Origin: B1SED10-75 sp964636865
GTDB lineage: Bacteria > Bacillota > Dethiobacteria > DTU022 > PWGO01
Assembly (NCBI GenBank): GCA_964636865.1
Contig: CAZWVJ010000035.1
Location: 1 to 15,825, forward strand
Reading direction: 5' to 3'
Length of the DNA stretch: 15,825 bases
Shown: positions 7,660-15,439 of the stretch, one piece after another
How the letters are laid out: every line of letters begins with the position of its first letter
Position numbering within the stretch: the stretch's first letter is position 1
Position numbers and translations under genes: made by a program
Notes under the pieces: generated by a model
Databases searched by the model: none
Told to the model about the DNA's origin: nothing
What the model saw: only the letters and a program-made list of their open reading frames with translations

Positions 7660-7685
7660 TATATTTACATAAAGGAGGAACACCA

Positions 7686-8921
7686 ATGAAGCGAATTGCC
7701 ATGTTAAGTATTCATGGGTATTTTGATCCCCAACCGGTTTTGGGAGCCACAGATACGGGCGGACAGGTGGTATATGTCCTGGAGTTAGCCAAGGGCTTGG
7801 CCCGCCAGGCAGGGTGCAAGGTAGATATTTTTACCCGCAATTTTGAGGGAAGGCTGCCGGAAGAATCGGTAAATGAAGATGTGAAGGTAGTCCGCCTTCC
7901 CTGCGGCCCCGATAAGTTCATCCCCAAGGAAGCATTGCTGCCGTACCTGGATGAGTACGTGGACAATATGGAAAAATATATCAGGGATAACGACTTGCAG
8001 TATGATATTTTCCACTCCCACTACTGGGATGCCGGTTATGTGGCTATGAAGGTAACCGAACGTTTGGGGCATTTTTTCGTGCATACTTCTCACTCTTTGG
8101 GGGCCTGGAAACAGGATCGCTTTAAAGATGTCCCCGGCGCGGAAGAAATGTTTCGCTTCCGGGAACGCATAGAACAGGAAAAAATAATATTTAGCAAAGC
8201 CCGGGGCATCACGGCTACCACCGGGGGAGAATTTGAGAATTATAAGTATTACTATGACTTTGAAAGCGAAAATATGGTTATCATCCCTCCGGGAGTGGAT
8301 GTGGAAACTTATCGTCCCCTGAAAGAAGGAGAAGAGGAAAAACCTACGGGGCTGCCGGAAAACTATATTCTTGCCCTGGCGCGAATTGACCATAACAAGG
8401 GTTTTGATCTTTTGGTCCATGCTTTCGCCCTTTTGGCCCGCAAGTATCCCGAACTATATTTGGTTATAGGCGGCGGCTCCAGCAAGCCCAAACAGCCGGA
8501 AATTGATTTAAAAAACGAATTGGTGCAGATAGCCAAAAGTTATGACCTGGAAGATCGGGTTATCTTAAGCGGTTATGTGCCTGATGAGATGATGGCCCCT
8601 TACTACCGAAATGCAAAAGTTTTCGTCCTCTCTTCTCGTTTTGAGCCTTTTGGCATGACTGTAATTGAGGCAATGGCTTGCGGCACTCCCGTGGTGGTAA
8701 CCTCTCTGGGGGGAATAAGGCATTTCCTTACCGATGGCCATGATGCCTTAATGGCTAATCCGAAAAACAGGGAAGAACTGGCCAGGGCCATCGATAAAAT
8801 TCTGGAAGATGAGAAAACCCGAAAGAATTTAATTAAAAACGGCCTGGAAACCGTCTATTCTAAATTTACCTGGGATTCCATCGCTCAACAACATATAGAC
8901 TTTTTCCAAAAGCTATCGTAA
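7686..8921 (+). CDS. GT4 glycosyltransferase of the sucrose synthase/sucrose-phosphate synthase type
   Basis: 411-residue retaining glycosyltransferase with the GT-B fold. DTGGQVVYV at 23-31 is the N-terminal signature of sucrose synthases and sucrose-phosphate synthases. HSHYWDAG (110-117) and HTSHSLG (133-139) line the acceptor side. LARIDHNKGFD (230-240) begins the nucleotide-sugar domain, and the E-x7-E motif is E320/E328 in EPFGMTVIEAMACG. The donor is likely a UDP-, ADP- or GDP-hexose; the acceptor may be fructose, fructose 6-phosphate or another small molecule. Related bacterial enzymes make sucrose-phosphate or mannosylfructose-phosphate. Those pathways normally include an HAD phosphatase, which is absent here. 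No signal peptide is seen. ATG follows AAAGGAGGA with good spacing and 26 bases after the previous stop, so it is surely co-transcribed with the P-loop kinase. Fold and subfamily are sure; the product is not. Confidence 0.88.
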   Translation: MKRIAMLSIHGYFDPQPVLGATDTGGQVVYVLELAKGLARQAGCKVDIFTRNFEGRLPEESVNEDVKVVRLPCGPDKFIPKEALLPYLDEYVDNMEKYIRDNDLQYDIFHSHYWDAGYVAMKVTERLGHFFVHTSHSLGAWKQDRFKDVPGAEEMFRFRERIEQEKIIFSKARGITATTGGEFENYKYYYDFESENMVIIPPGVDVETYRPLKEGEEEKPTGLPENYILALARIDHNKGFDLLVHAFALLARKYPELYLVIGGGSSKPKQPEIDLKNELVQIAKSYDLEDRVILSGYVPDEMMAPYYRNAKVFVLSSRFEPFGMTVIEAMACGTPVVVTSLGGIRHFLTDGHDALMANPKNREELARAIDKILEDEKTRKNLIKNGLETVYSKFTWDSIAQQHIDFFQKLS

Positions 8922-9019
8922 AATAATGTGGAAAGGGGAAGCAAAATAAGGCTTGGCCCGGCGTTATATGCCTGAGTAATTACAAAAACCTTGCACAAGA
9001 AAGGAAAGGAGATGAAAAA

Positions 9020-9430
9020 GTGGGCATAATTTTTAGCAGCGGCGAAGAAATGAGTAAAGTTTTGACTGAATTGCACCAGGAATTGTTAAAGGAGGAAGAA
9101 AACAAGGAGAAATTTCGGGAAAAAGGCGTAGTAGTTAAATTCCAGATTAGCGATCCGGATGGCAGTACTATTTTAGATCCCCAAGAACCGGATTTAATAA
9201 GCAGCAAAAGCGATCTCGAGCCGGATATTAACATCAAGATGAAAGCGGATTTCATGCACGATTTTTGGCTGGGCAAAACCAATATAGTGGAAAGCATAAA
9301 GAGCGGCCATTTTAAAGTCGAAATGGGCCGGGATATTGCGGCTGCCAAATTAATTGATTTATTGCCGATTTTAGCCAGGGGATTGGACATTTACCCCTCC
9401 CTTTGCGAAAAACACGGTATTACAACTTAA
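9020..9430 (+). CDS. SCP-2 sterol-transfer family protein (first copy)
   Basis: 136 residues from GTG 9020, placed 8 bases after AGGAG (9007-9011); an overlapping ATG at 9012 gives only five codons. The N-terminal helix (7-36, very acidic and lysine rich) precedes a beta sheet with VVVKFQISDPDGST (37-50), then INIKMKADFMHDFWLGKTNIVESIKSG (70-96), the typical SCP-2 segment in which a substrate-binding strand is followed by a helix and a short turn. A C-terminal hydrophobic helix is LIDLLPILARGLDIYP (111-126). SCP-2 domains bind fatty acyl or other lipid ligands in a tunnel; bacterial stand-alone members have no settled role. No signal peptide. It is followed by a second SCP-2-like gene. Confidence 0.75.
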   Translation: MGIIFSSGEEMSKVLTELHQELLKEEENKEKFREKGVVVKFQISDPDGSTILDPQEPDLISSKSDLEPDINIKMKADFMHDFWLGKTNIVESIKSGHFKVEMGRDIAAAKLIDLLPILARGLDIYPSLCEKHGITT

Positions 9431-9495
9431 AATGCTTTTCGGGTGAGGTAGAAAACGGAATATTTTATAAAGCACACTATAAATTATAATATGTA

Positions 9496-9503
9496 TAAGG
9501 AGG
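9496..9503 (+). promoter_or_regulatory. Ribosome binding site that sets a TTG start
   Basis: TAAGGAGG lies 8 bases before TTG 9512. The in-frame ATG at 9491 is upstream of this site and would be a poor start. A TATAAT at 9485-9490 just before it has no recognisable -35 partner. Confidence 0.7.
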
Positions 9504-9511
9504 CGTTGTTA

Positions 9512-9934
9512 TTGGCATTTTATGGATCCACTGAATGGCTTAACCTTTTTCAGGAAACCCTTAATTCCAGCAAAGAATTTGCAAAAGCTGCCGGGAATTT
9601 TAGCGCCAGCATGCTTGTGGCAACTGAAATCAAAGGGCTCCCCAAGATCATGTATGTATGGCTGGAGTTGCATAACGGAAAGTTAAGGGATTGGGCATAT
9701 TTAGCAACATCGAAGGAAAAGAAGACAGATTTTATCTTTACTTCCGATTACTATACCTGGAAAGCTATTTGTCGGGGAGATATGGATGTGATCAAAGCTG
9801 TGGTAAGCGGTAAAATTAAATTGACGGGGAATAAGTTGAAGTTAGTTAAACAGACCAGAATGTCCCTGGCTTTGCTTGAAGTCATGAAGCAATTGCCCAC
9901 CACTTTCCCTGATGATGCTTTCCAGAGGCAATAA
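9512..9934 (+). CDS. SCP-2-like lipid-binding protein (second, diverged copy)
   Basis: 140 residues from TTG 9512. The layout parallels the preceding protein: an N-terminal helix (WLNLFQETLNSSKEFAKAAG, 9-28), a strand region with KIMYVWLELHNGKL (45-58), then DFIFTSDYYTWKAICRGDMD (73-92) and VIKAVVSGKIKLTGNKLKLV (93-112), which is the SCP-2 ligand-tunnel segment, and a C-terminal helix LALLEVMKQLP (119-129). It has almost no direct identity with the first copy, so the two are ancient paralogues or separate acquisitions. The likely role is binding or transfer of a hydrophobic ligand. The gene ends 32 bases before clpB and is probably co-transcribed with it. Confidence 0.68.
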   Translation: MAFYGSTEWLNLFQETLNSSKEFAKAAGNFSASMLVATEIKGLPKIMYVWLELHNGKLRDWAYLATSKEKKTDFIFTSDYYTWKAICRGDMDVIKAVVSGKIKLTGNKLKLVKQTRMSLALLEVMKQLPTTFPDDAFQRQ

Positions 9935-9966
9935 TTGGGCTTTTAGGCGCAAGGAGGTGGGAATGG

Positions 9967-12549
9967 ATGAATCTTGATCAGTTTACCGTTAAGTCAAAAG
10001 AAGCGCTGGCTGATGCTCAGCAATTGGCTGCTGAATGGTATCACCAGGTGCTGGATTCGAAACACCTGCTAATGGCTATGTTAAACCAGGAAGAAGGCCT
10101 GGTGCCGCGCTATTTTCAAGAGACCGGGGTAGAGCCGGACCTCATGAAATCTAAAGTAACGGAATTGCTGCGCAAGGTTCCTGCGGTGCAAGGGTATCAA
10201 AGTTTGCAGATGAGCCCCGCCTTATCCCGGGTTTTGGGCCAGGCTGAAAAAGAAGCCCGGCAGTTAAAAGATGAATACGTAAGCGTGGAACACATACTGC
10301 TGGCCATGCTGGAAGAAGCAGAGGAAGAGGTTAAAAAGCTTTTTCACGACCTGGACCTGGATCGGAACAAACTGTTGGGAGCACTGCAAAAAGTGCGGGG
10401 TACCCAGCGTATTACCAGTGACAACCCCGAAGGAACATATGAAGCTCTTACCCGCTACGGTAAAGACTTAACGCACCTGGCTCGGGATGGCAAGCTTGAT
10501 CCGGTTATCGGCCGGGACGACGAAATTCGCAGGCTGGTAGAGATCCTCTCCCGCCGCACAAAAAATAACCCCGTTCTAATCGGGGACCCGGGTGTGGGCA
10601 AAACAGCCATTGTAGAAGGATTGGCGCGCAGGATCGTTGCCGGCGATGTGCCCGATGGCTTAAAAGATAAAACGGTATTTGCCCTGGACATGGGAGCCCT
10701 GGTGGCGGGGGCAAAGTACCGCGGAGAATTTGAAGAGCGTTTGAAAGCGGTGCTCAAAGAGATTCAGGATTCGGCAGGGGGAATTATCCTCTTTATTGAT
10801 GAACTCCATACCGTGGTAGGCGCCGGCGCGGCCGAGGGAGCCATGGACGCCAGCAATCTGCTCAAACCCATGCTGGCCAGGGGTGAGCTAAGGGCTATTG
10901 GGGCAACTACTATTGACGAATACCGCAAAAACATTGAAAAAGATGCGGCCCTGGAAAGACGTTTCCAGCCGGTAATGGTCAATCCACCTTCTATAAACGA
11001 TACCGTTTCGATTCTGCGCGGTTTGAAAGAGCGCTATGAAGTGCACCACGGAGTGCGCATCCAGGATGCCTCTTTGGTTTCCGCAGCCGTTTTATCTGAA
11101 CGCTATATAACCGATCGTTTCCTCCCGGATAAAGCCATTGATCTCATAGATGAAGCCGCGGCAAGGGTCCGCACGGAGATAGACAGCATGCCCGCCTCCC
11201 TGGATGAGATTACCAGGAAAATCATGCAGCTGGAAGTAGAAGAAGCGGCATTAAAAAAAGAAAAGGACGAAGCTTCCCGGCAAAGGCTTAACAAATTGCA
11301 AGAAGAGTTGGCTGAGCTGCGTGAACAATACGAGGGCATGAAGGCGGGGTGGCAGGAAGAGAAGGATACCATTTTAAGAATAAGATCCCTCAAAGAGGAA
11401 ATCGACGAAGTTCGCACCCAGATAGAACAAGCCGAGCGGGAGTATGATCTGGAAAAAGTAGCTGAATTAAGGTACGGCCGCCTCAATGAACTGGAACAAA
11501 AGCTGCGTGAAGAAGAAGAGGCGCTGGAAGGTAAAGAAGATATGCTCCTAAAGGAAGAGGTAGATGAAGAAGATGTGGCCAGGGTGGTAAGCAGGTGGAC
11601 CCAAATTCCCGTGAGCCGATTAATGGAAGGGGAAAGGGAAAAGCTGGTGCGCCTGGATGAAATATTGCATGAGCGGGTGGTAGGCCAGGAAGAAGCGGTG
11701 CGTGCGGTTTCTGATGCGGTGCTGCGGGCCCGTAGTGGCATTAAAGATCCTGATCGCCCCGTGGGCAGTTTCATTTTTCTGGGCCCAACCGGCGTAGGTA
11801 AAACAGAGCTAAGCCGGGCCTTGGCCGAGGCTATTTTTGACGATGAAAACAACATGATCCGTTTGGATATGTCCGAGTATATGGAAAAACATGCCGTGGC
11901 AAGGCTTATCGGCGCCCCTCCCGGCTATGTGGGCTATGAAGAAGGGGGGCAGCTGACTGAAAAAGTTCGCCGGCAGCCTTACTGCGTGGTTTTGCTGGAT
12001 GAAATAGAAAAAGCGCACAATGACGTATTCAACTCCCTCCTGCAGGTATTGGATGATGGGCGGATGACTGATGGCAAGGGCAGAACGGTAGATTTTCGGA
12101 ATGCCATCATTATCATGACCTCCAATATCGGCAGCCAGGAAATACTGGGTTATCAGGAAAGAGGCGGCGCATATGAAGAAATGAAAGAGAAAGTGCTGTC
12201 ATTGTTATACAGCTATTTTCGCCCCGAATTTTTGAACCGCCTTGATGAAATCATTGTTTTCCGTGCCCTGGAAAAAGAGCAAATCAAGAAAATTGCGGAA
12301 ATAATGCTAAGTGATTTGCACAACAGATTAAAGGGAATGAATATGGAAATCAGCTGGGACGAAGGAGCAGTTTCTTACCTGGCTGAAAAAGGTTTTGATC
12401 CCTCCTTTGGGGCAAGGCCCCTGCGCAGGGTTATTCAGATGGAAGTGGAAACCCCGCTTTCCCGCAAAATAGTTAGCGGAGAAATTGAGGGAGCCAACCA
12501 CATCATCGTTAAAGGGACGGATGCAGGCTTAACTTTTGAGAATGCCTGA
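9967..12549 (+). CDS. clpB: ClpB ATP-dependent protein disaggregase
   Basis: 860 residues, the normal ClpB length. The N-terminal Clp repeat domain is at 1-145. The first AAA+ module has Walker A GDPGVGKT (206-213), pore loop KYRG (250-253) and Walker B ILFIDE (274-279). A long charged coiled-coil middle domain covers about 405-525. The second module has Walker A GPTGVGKT (606-613), pore loop GYVG (653-656) and Walker B VVLLDE (674-679), followed by the C-terminal domain with FGARPLRR. There is no ClpP-docking IGF/L loop, and the coiled-coil domain separates it from ClpA and ClpC. The hexamer works with DnaK/DnaJ to reactivate heat-aggregated proteins. The ATG at 9967 follows AAGGAGGTG with a 7-base gap; ATG 9963 is out of frame. 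No CIRCE or CtsR operator is visible immediately upstream, so it appears to be read from an upstream promoter. Confidence 0.97.
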   Translation: MNLDQFTVKSKEALADAQQLAAEWYHQVLDSKHLLMAMLNQEEGLVPRYFQETGVEPDLMKSKVTELLRKVPAVQGYQSLQMSPALSRVLGQAEKEARQLKDEYVSVEHILLAMLEEAEEEVKKLFHDLDLDRNKLLGALQKVRGTQRITSDNPEGTYEALTRYGKDLTHLARDGKLDPVIGRDDEIRRLVEILSRRTKNNPVLIGDPGVGKTAIVEGLARRIVAGDVPDGLKDKTVFALDMGALVAGAKYRGEFEERLKAVLKEIQDSAGGIILFIDELHTVVGAGAAEGAMDASNLLKPMLARGELRAIGATTIDEYRKNIEKDAALERRFQPVMVNPPSINDTVSILRGLKERYEVHHGVRIQDASLVSAAVLSERYITDRFLPDKAIDLIDEAAARVRTEIDSMPASLDEITRKIMQLEVEEAALKKEKDEASRQRLNKLQEELAELREQYEGMKAGWQEEKDTILRIRSLKEEIDEVRTQIEQAEREYDLEKVAELRYGRLNELEQKLREEEEALEGKEDMLLKEEVDEEDVARVVSRWTQIPVSRLMEGEREKLVRLDEILHERVVGQEEAVRAVSDAVLRARSGIKDPDRPVGSFIFLGPTGVGKTELSRALAEAIFDDENNMIRLDMSEYMEKHAVARLIGAPPGYVGYEEGGQLTEKVRRQPYCVVLLDEIEKAHNDVFNSLLQVLDDGRMTDGKGRTVDFRNAIIIMTSNIGSQEILGYQERGGAYEEMKEKVLSLLYSYFRPEFLNRLDEIIVFRALEKEQIKKIAEIMLSDLHNRLKGMNMEISWDEGAVSYLAEKGFDPSFGARPLRRVIQMEVETPLSRKIVSGEIEGANHIIVKGTDAGLTFENA

Positions 12550-12603
12550 TTTAATTGGAAAGGATTAGGAAAATAAGAGGGGAATGGAGAGTGTTATTCC
12601 AAA

Positions 12604-12987
12604 ATGATTGTAGGTATTGGTATTGACCTTGTAGATGCGGCGCGGATTAAACGCCTGCATAACCGGTTCCCCTCCCGCTTTATAGAAAGAGTTTATACGG
12701 AAGCGGAAAAGAAGTATGCAACTTCCCCGGAGGGGGATTTTGGGTGGTCTAAACTGGCCACCCGTTTTGCTGCCAAGGAGGCCACATTGAAAGCCCTGGG
12801 TAGTGGAATTGGCCCTGCGGGGCTTAAAGAAGTAGAGGTAGTAACTCGTCAAGGAGAAGCGCCCCAAATCAGGCTTCACGGCCGGGCGGCTCAAATTGCC
12901 GCAGAAAAAAACATAATGGAAGTAAAAATTACCCTCACCCGGGAAAGGGGCTTTGCCTGCGCCCATGCCGTTGCCTTGAGCCATTGA
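12604..12987 (+). CDS. acpS: Holo-[acyl-carrier-protein] synthase
   Basis: 127-residue phosphopantetheinyl transferase that moves the 4'-phosphopantetheine arm of CoA onto apo-ACP, activating fatty acid synthesis. The Mg-binding signature GIGIDLV (4-10) has D8, and FAAKEATLKALG (55-66) has E59 and the catalytic lysine K58. The normal trimeric AcpS length is about 120. ATG is the only sensible start; GGGGAATGGAGAG lies upstream with a rather long spacer of about 12. It follows clpB by 54 bases on the same strand and may be the last gene of the run. In many Firmicutes acpS precedes an NAD(P)H-hydrate epimerase gene; here a convergent aconitase follows instead. Confidence 0.94.
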   Translation: MIVGIGIDLVDAARIKRLHNRFPSRFIERVYTEAEKKYATSPEGDFGWSKLATRFAAKEATLKALGSGIGPAGLKEVEVVTRQGEAPQIRLHGRAAQIAAEKNIMEVKITLTRERGFACAHAVALSH

Positions 12988-13109
12988 CTTTAATGCCCGG
13001 GCTTTTATCGAGTTCCGCGGACTTCCGCGCGGGCGCCTTTCCTGTTCCCCTTTGCCCAATTTGAACGTCACGCCGGGAATTCTCCGGTTTCTACGAAATG
13101 ATCTTATAG

Positions 13110-13178
13110 TTAAACACTGGTAATATAAGCGAGGTCGATTATGAGGCCGGTTAAGAGGCCGATTACGGATCCGATCAT
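13110..13178 (-). CDS. Candidate 22-residue hydrophobic peptide
   Basis: ATG (13178-13176) opens a minus-strand frame of 22 codons beginning MIGSVIGLLTGLIIDLAYIT and ending at TAA 13112-13110. It is almost wholly hydrophobic, with glycines spaced four apart, so it could be a short membrane helix. It lies 36 bases after the aconitase stop on the same strand. The upstream TAAGG with a 7-base gap is only a partial ribosome binding site. The coding pattern follows a 12-bp DNA repeat, so the peptide may merely reflect that repeat. Confidence 0.25.
   Translation of the reverse strand: MIGSVIGLLTGLIIDLAYITSV
13131..13178. repeat. Four tandem 12-bp imperfect repeats
   Basis: Units are GAGGTCGATTAT, GAGGCCGGTTAA, GAGGCCGATTAC and GGATCCGATCAT, at 13131, 13143, 13155 and 13167. 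The first three are well matched and the fourth is diverged. On the minus strand the period of four codons gives a repeating hydrophobic pattern (VIGL, LTGL, IIDL) inside a 22-codon ORF. Confidence 0.65.
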
Positions 13179-13214
13179 AATAATACCTTAGATAGCAATC
13201 CTTATGCGGTGTTT

Positions 13215-15134
13215 TTAACCCTGCCTGACGTAATTAAGCAATCCTCCGGCTTTCACAATTTCTACCTGCCTTGGTGTAAGCTGGTGAGTTACTGTGAAGG
13301 TAGTCCCTTTGGTCTCATTGATTACTTCCAGTTCCCCTTCTTCAATTTTTTTTCTTACCTGCGGTATGCGAATGCGGTCCCCCTCTTCGATATTCCTGAA
13401 CCCTTCATCATCGGGTAACAGCAGGGGAAGGATGCCGAAATTAACCAGGTTGGCGTGGTGAATCCGGGCAAAGGTCCTGGCCAGGACGGCTTTTAAGCCC
13501 AGATGCCGTGGGGCAAGGGCGGCATGCTCCCTGCTGGAACCCTGGCCGTAATTTTCTCTTCCCACCACAATACCTCCGCCTTTTTCCGCAGCCCGGGAAG
13601 CAAAATTTGTGTCCACGGGTTGAAAAACGTATTCCGATATGGCGGGGATATTGGAGCGCAGGGGCAAAATTTTTGAACCGGCGGGCATAATATCATCGGT
13701 AGTAATATTGTCTTCCACCTTCAGCAGCACTTCTTCATATATTTCATCCGGCATAGGATCAAAACGGGATAGGGGTTTTATATTGGGCCCCCGCACAATT
13801 TCTACACTGCTGCCGTCGGCGGGAGGAGGAATAATCATCCCATCGTCCACCAAAAATTGAGAAGGAGGCGCGGGGCGCGGAATATCTTCCAGTTCCCGGG
13901 GATCGGCTATATAACCCTGCAAAGCGGTAGCGGCAGCCACCGCCGGCCCGGTAATATAAATGCCGGCATCCGGAGTGCCGCTGCGCCCGCGGAAGTTGCG
14001 GTTAAAAGTCCGCACAGATACTCCTTTTGAGGGAGGGGCCTGGCCCATACCTATGCAGGGGCCGCAAGCCGATTCCAGGATCCTGGCGCCGGCATTAATT
14101 AAATCTGCCAGCGCGTTCTCGCGGGCCAGCATTTCCAGCACCTGTTTCGACCCCGGGGCTATTACCAGGCTTACGTCCGGGTGGATCACCTTTCCTTGTA
14201 GCATGCGGGCTACCAGCATCAGGTCCTCATAAGAAGAGTTAGTGCAGCTGCCTATGGCTACCTGGTTTACTTTTATTTCCTCGAGTTCCCTAATAGGATA
14301 AACGTTATCGGGGCTGTGGGGACAGGCAGCCAGAGGTTCCAACTTGCTCAAGTCTATGGAGATCACTTCATCATAAGCAGCCCCTTCGGAAGCCTGCATG
14401 GGTTGCCAGTTATTTTCGCGGCCCTGGGCGCGGAGAAAATCACGGGTAATTTCATCGCTGGGGAAAATGGAGGTTGTTGCTCCCAGTTCCGCCCCCATAT
14501 TGGCAATGGTTGCTCGTTCAGTGACGGAAATACTGCGCAGGCCGTCCCCGCCGTATTCCAAAATTTTTCCCACGCCCCCTTTTACACTTAAGCGGCGTAG
14601 TATCTCCAGGATAACATCCTTTGCCCCCGTCCAGGGTGGGAGTTCTCCCGTGAGCTCGATTTTCACTATGGCAGGCATGGTGAGATAAAAAGGCGACCCT
14701 GCCATGGCAACGGCCACGTCTAAACCGCCTGCTCCCATAGCCAGCATTCCCAGCCCTCCTGCCGTGGGAGTGTGGCTGTCCGAACCCAGCAGAGTTTTGC
14801 CCGGAGCGCCAAAACGTTCCAGGTGCACCTGGTGACAGATGCCATTTCCGGGGCGGGAAAAGTAAATGCCGTATCGCGCAGCCACAGTTTGCAGAAAGCG
14901 ATGGTCGTCTGCGTTTTCAAAGCTATTTTGGAGGGTGTTGTGATCTACGTAGCTCACCGACAATTCTGTGCGTACCCGGTCAATATCCAGAGTTTCCAAC
15001 TGCAGGTAAGCCATGGTGCCGGTGGCATCCTGGGTAAGAGTTTGATCAATACTTATACCTATTTCGCTCCCGGTTACTAATTCTCCGGAAACAAGATGTT
15101 CTCGCAGTATTTTTTGCGCTAAATTATCACTCAA
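13215..15134 (-). CDS. acn: Aconitate hydratase, short bacterial type
   Basis: 639-residue [4Fe-4S] enzyme interconverting citrate and isocitrate through cis-aconitate. The start is TTG 15134, with GGAGAGGAG (15152-15144) nine bases ahead; the predicted N-terminus MSDNLAQKILREHLVSGE fits the family. DHN (64-66) and GSDSHT (117-122) belong to the active site; cluster ligands are C297 in GSCTNSS, and C357 and C360 in CGPCIGMG. NRNFRGRSG (378-386) binds substrate. After a linker, the swivel domain has ENITTDDIMPAG (475-486) and GQGSSREH (530-537), which contains the catalytic serine region. The length matches the ~640-residue group common in Clostridia rather than the ~890-residue AcnA or AcnB. 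Homoaconitase-like activity is possible but less likely. It probably supplies 2-oxoglutarate for glutamate. A 35-codon ORF lies 79 bases upstream on the same strand. Confidence 0.93.
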   Translation of the reverse strand: MSDNLAQKILREHLVSGELVTGSEIGISIDQTLTQDATGTMAYLQLETLDIDRVRTELSVSYVDHNTLQNSFENADDHRFLQTVAARYGIYFSRPGNGICHQVHLERFGAPGKTLLGSDSHTPTAGGLGMLAMGAGGLDVAVAMAGSPFYLTMPAIVKIELTGELPPWTGAKDVILEILRRLSVKGGVGKILEYGGDGLRSISVTERATIANMGAELGATTSIFPSDEITRDFLRAQGRENNWQPMQASEGAAYDEVISIDLSKLEPLAACPHSPDNVYPIRELEEIKVNQVAIGSCTNSSYEDLMLVARMLQGKVIHPDVSLVIAPGSKQVLEMLARENALADLINAGARILESACGPCIGMGQAPPSKGVSVRTFNRNFRGRSGTPDAGIYITGPAVAAATALQGYIADPRELEDIPRPAPPSQFLVDDGMIIPPPADGSSVEIVRGPNIKPLSRFDPMPDEIYEEVLLKVEDNITTDDIMPAGSKILPLRSNIPAISEYVFQPVDTNFASRAAEKGGGIVVGRENYGQGSSREHAALAPRHLGLKAVLARTFARIHHANLVNFGILPLLLPDDEGFRNIEEGDRIRIPQVRKKIEEGELEVINETKGTTFTVTHQLTPRQVEIVKAGGLLNYVRQG

Positions 15135-15143
15135 ATAATTTCG

Positions 15144-15152
15144 CTCCTCTCC
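15144..15152 (-). promoter_or_regulatory. Ribosome binding site that sets the aconitase TTG start
   Basis: GGAGAGGAG on the minus strand is 9 bases before TTG 15134. A start further upstream (15197) would add 21 residues not expected in the family and has no comparable site. Confidence 0.75.
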
Positions 15153-15213
15153 GTCATAGGCTTTTTGTGCCCATAGTTCTAAATAGAAATATATCAAAAA
15201 CAGGGAAAAAGCG

Positions 15214-15321
15214 TCAAATTATACCTTGTGAAACGTGAAAAGTAAAGCCGCCTCTCATAATCCAAAAAATACCTTGCGCTAATAGCAGAATTACCCATAG
15301 TACTTGCCGAAATTTGAACAT
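15214..15321 (-). CDS. Small single-span membrane protein, 35 residues
   Basis: ATG (15321-15319) starts a frame of 35 codons ending at TGA 15216-15214. A very strong ribosome binding site, AAAGGAGGGAGGAGG, lies directly upstream (15340-15326). The protein begins MFKFRQVLWVILLLAQGIFW: a basic N-terminus followed by a hydrophobic segment (about 8-22) and a short polar tail with MRGG and HVSQG. That fits a small inner-membrane protein with the N-terminus in the cytoplasm by the positive-inside rule. It is the first ORF of the minus-strand unit that continues into aconitase 79 bases later. I do not recognise the family. The ribosome binding site makes translation likely; function is unknown. Confidence 0.65.
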   Translation of the reverse strand: MFKFRQVLWVILLLAQGIFWIMRGGFTFHVSQGII

Positions 15322-15409
15322 GAGGCCTCCTCCCTCCTTTCGCGGGGATTACGGCTTAAATAGCCGCCGGAGGTCTCTTTCTATTTATTACTCCAGTTTA
15401 CCTACTAAA

Positions 15410-15439
15410 ATTATACACACCCCTCATCCTCGGACTTTA
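15410..15439 (-). promoter_or_regulatory. Possible promoter of the small ORF-aconitase unit
   Basis: Reading leftward, TATAAT is at 15415-15410. The -35 position (15439-15434, TAAAGT at 18-base spacing) is poor and lies within a perfect palindrome. Transcription would start near 15403, giving a leader of about 80 bases that contains a 5-bp hairpin (15366-15352). The -10 is perfect, but the promoter as a whole is only moderately supported. Confidence 0.4.

Larger units (their letters stand above)
12988..13214. other. Convergent gap between acpS and aconitase
   Basis: The 227 bases hold GC-rich inverted repeats just after acpS (GCCCGGGC at 12998-13005; CGCGGA/TCCGCG and CCGCG/CGCGG around 13016-13033), an imperfect CCGG...CCGG hairpin near 13071-13085, and a 12-bp repeat with a tiny ORF at 13110-13178. 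No classical terminator with a long T run is visible for either gene. The GC-rich hairpins followed by CCTTTCC may serve acpS. Confidence 0.5.

Noticed and set aside
9935..9966. CIRCE or CtsR operator before clpB
   Set aside because: The 32-base gap contains neither the CIRCE inverted repeat nor the CtsR heptad repeat.
12565..13071. Minus-strand 168-codon open frame over acpS
   Set aside because: It is antisense to a certain acpS, has no recognisable motif and no good ribosome binding site.
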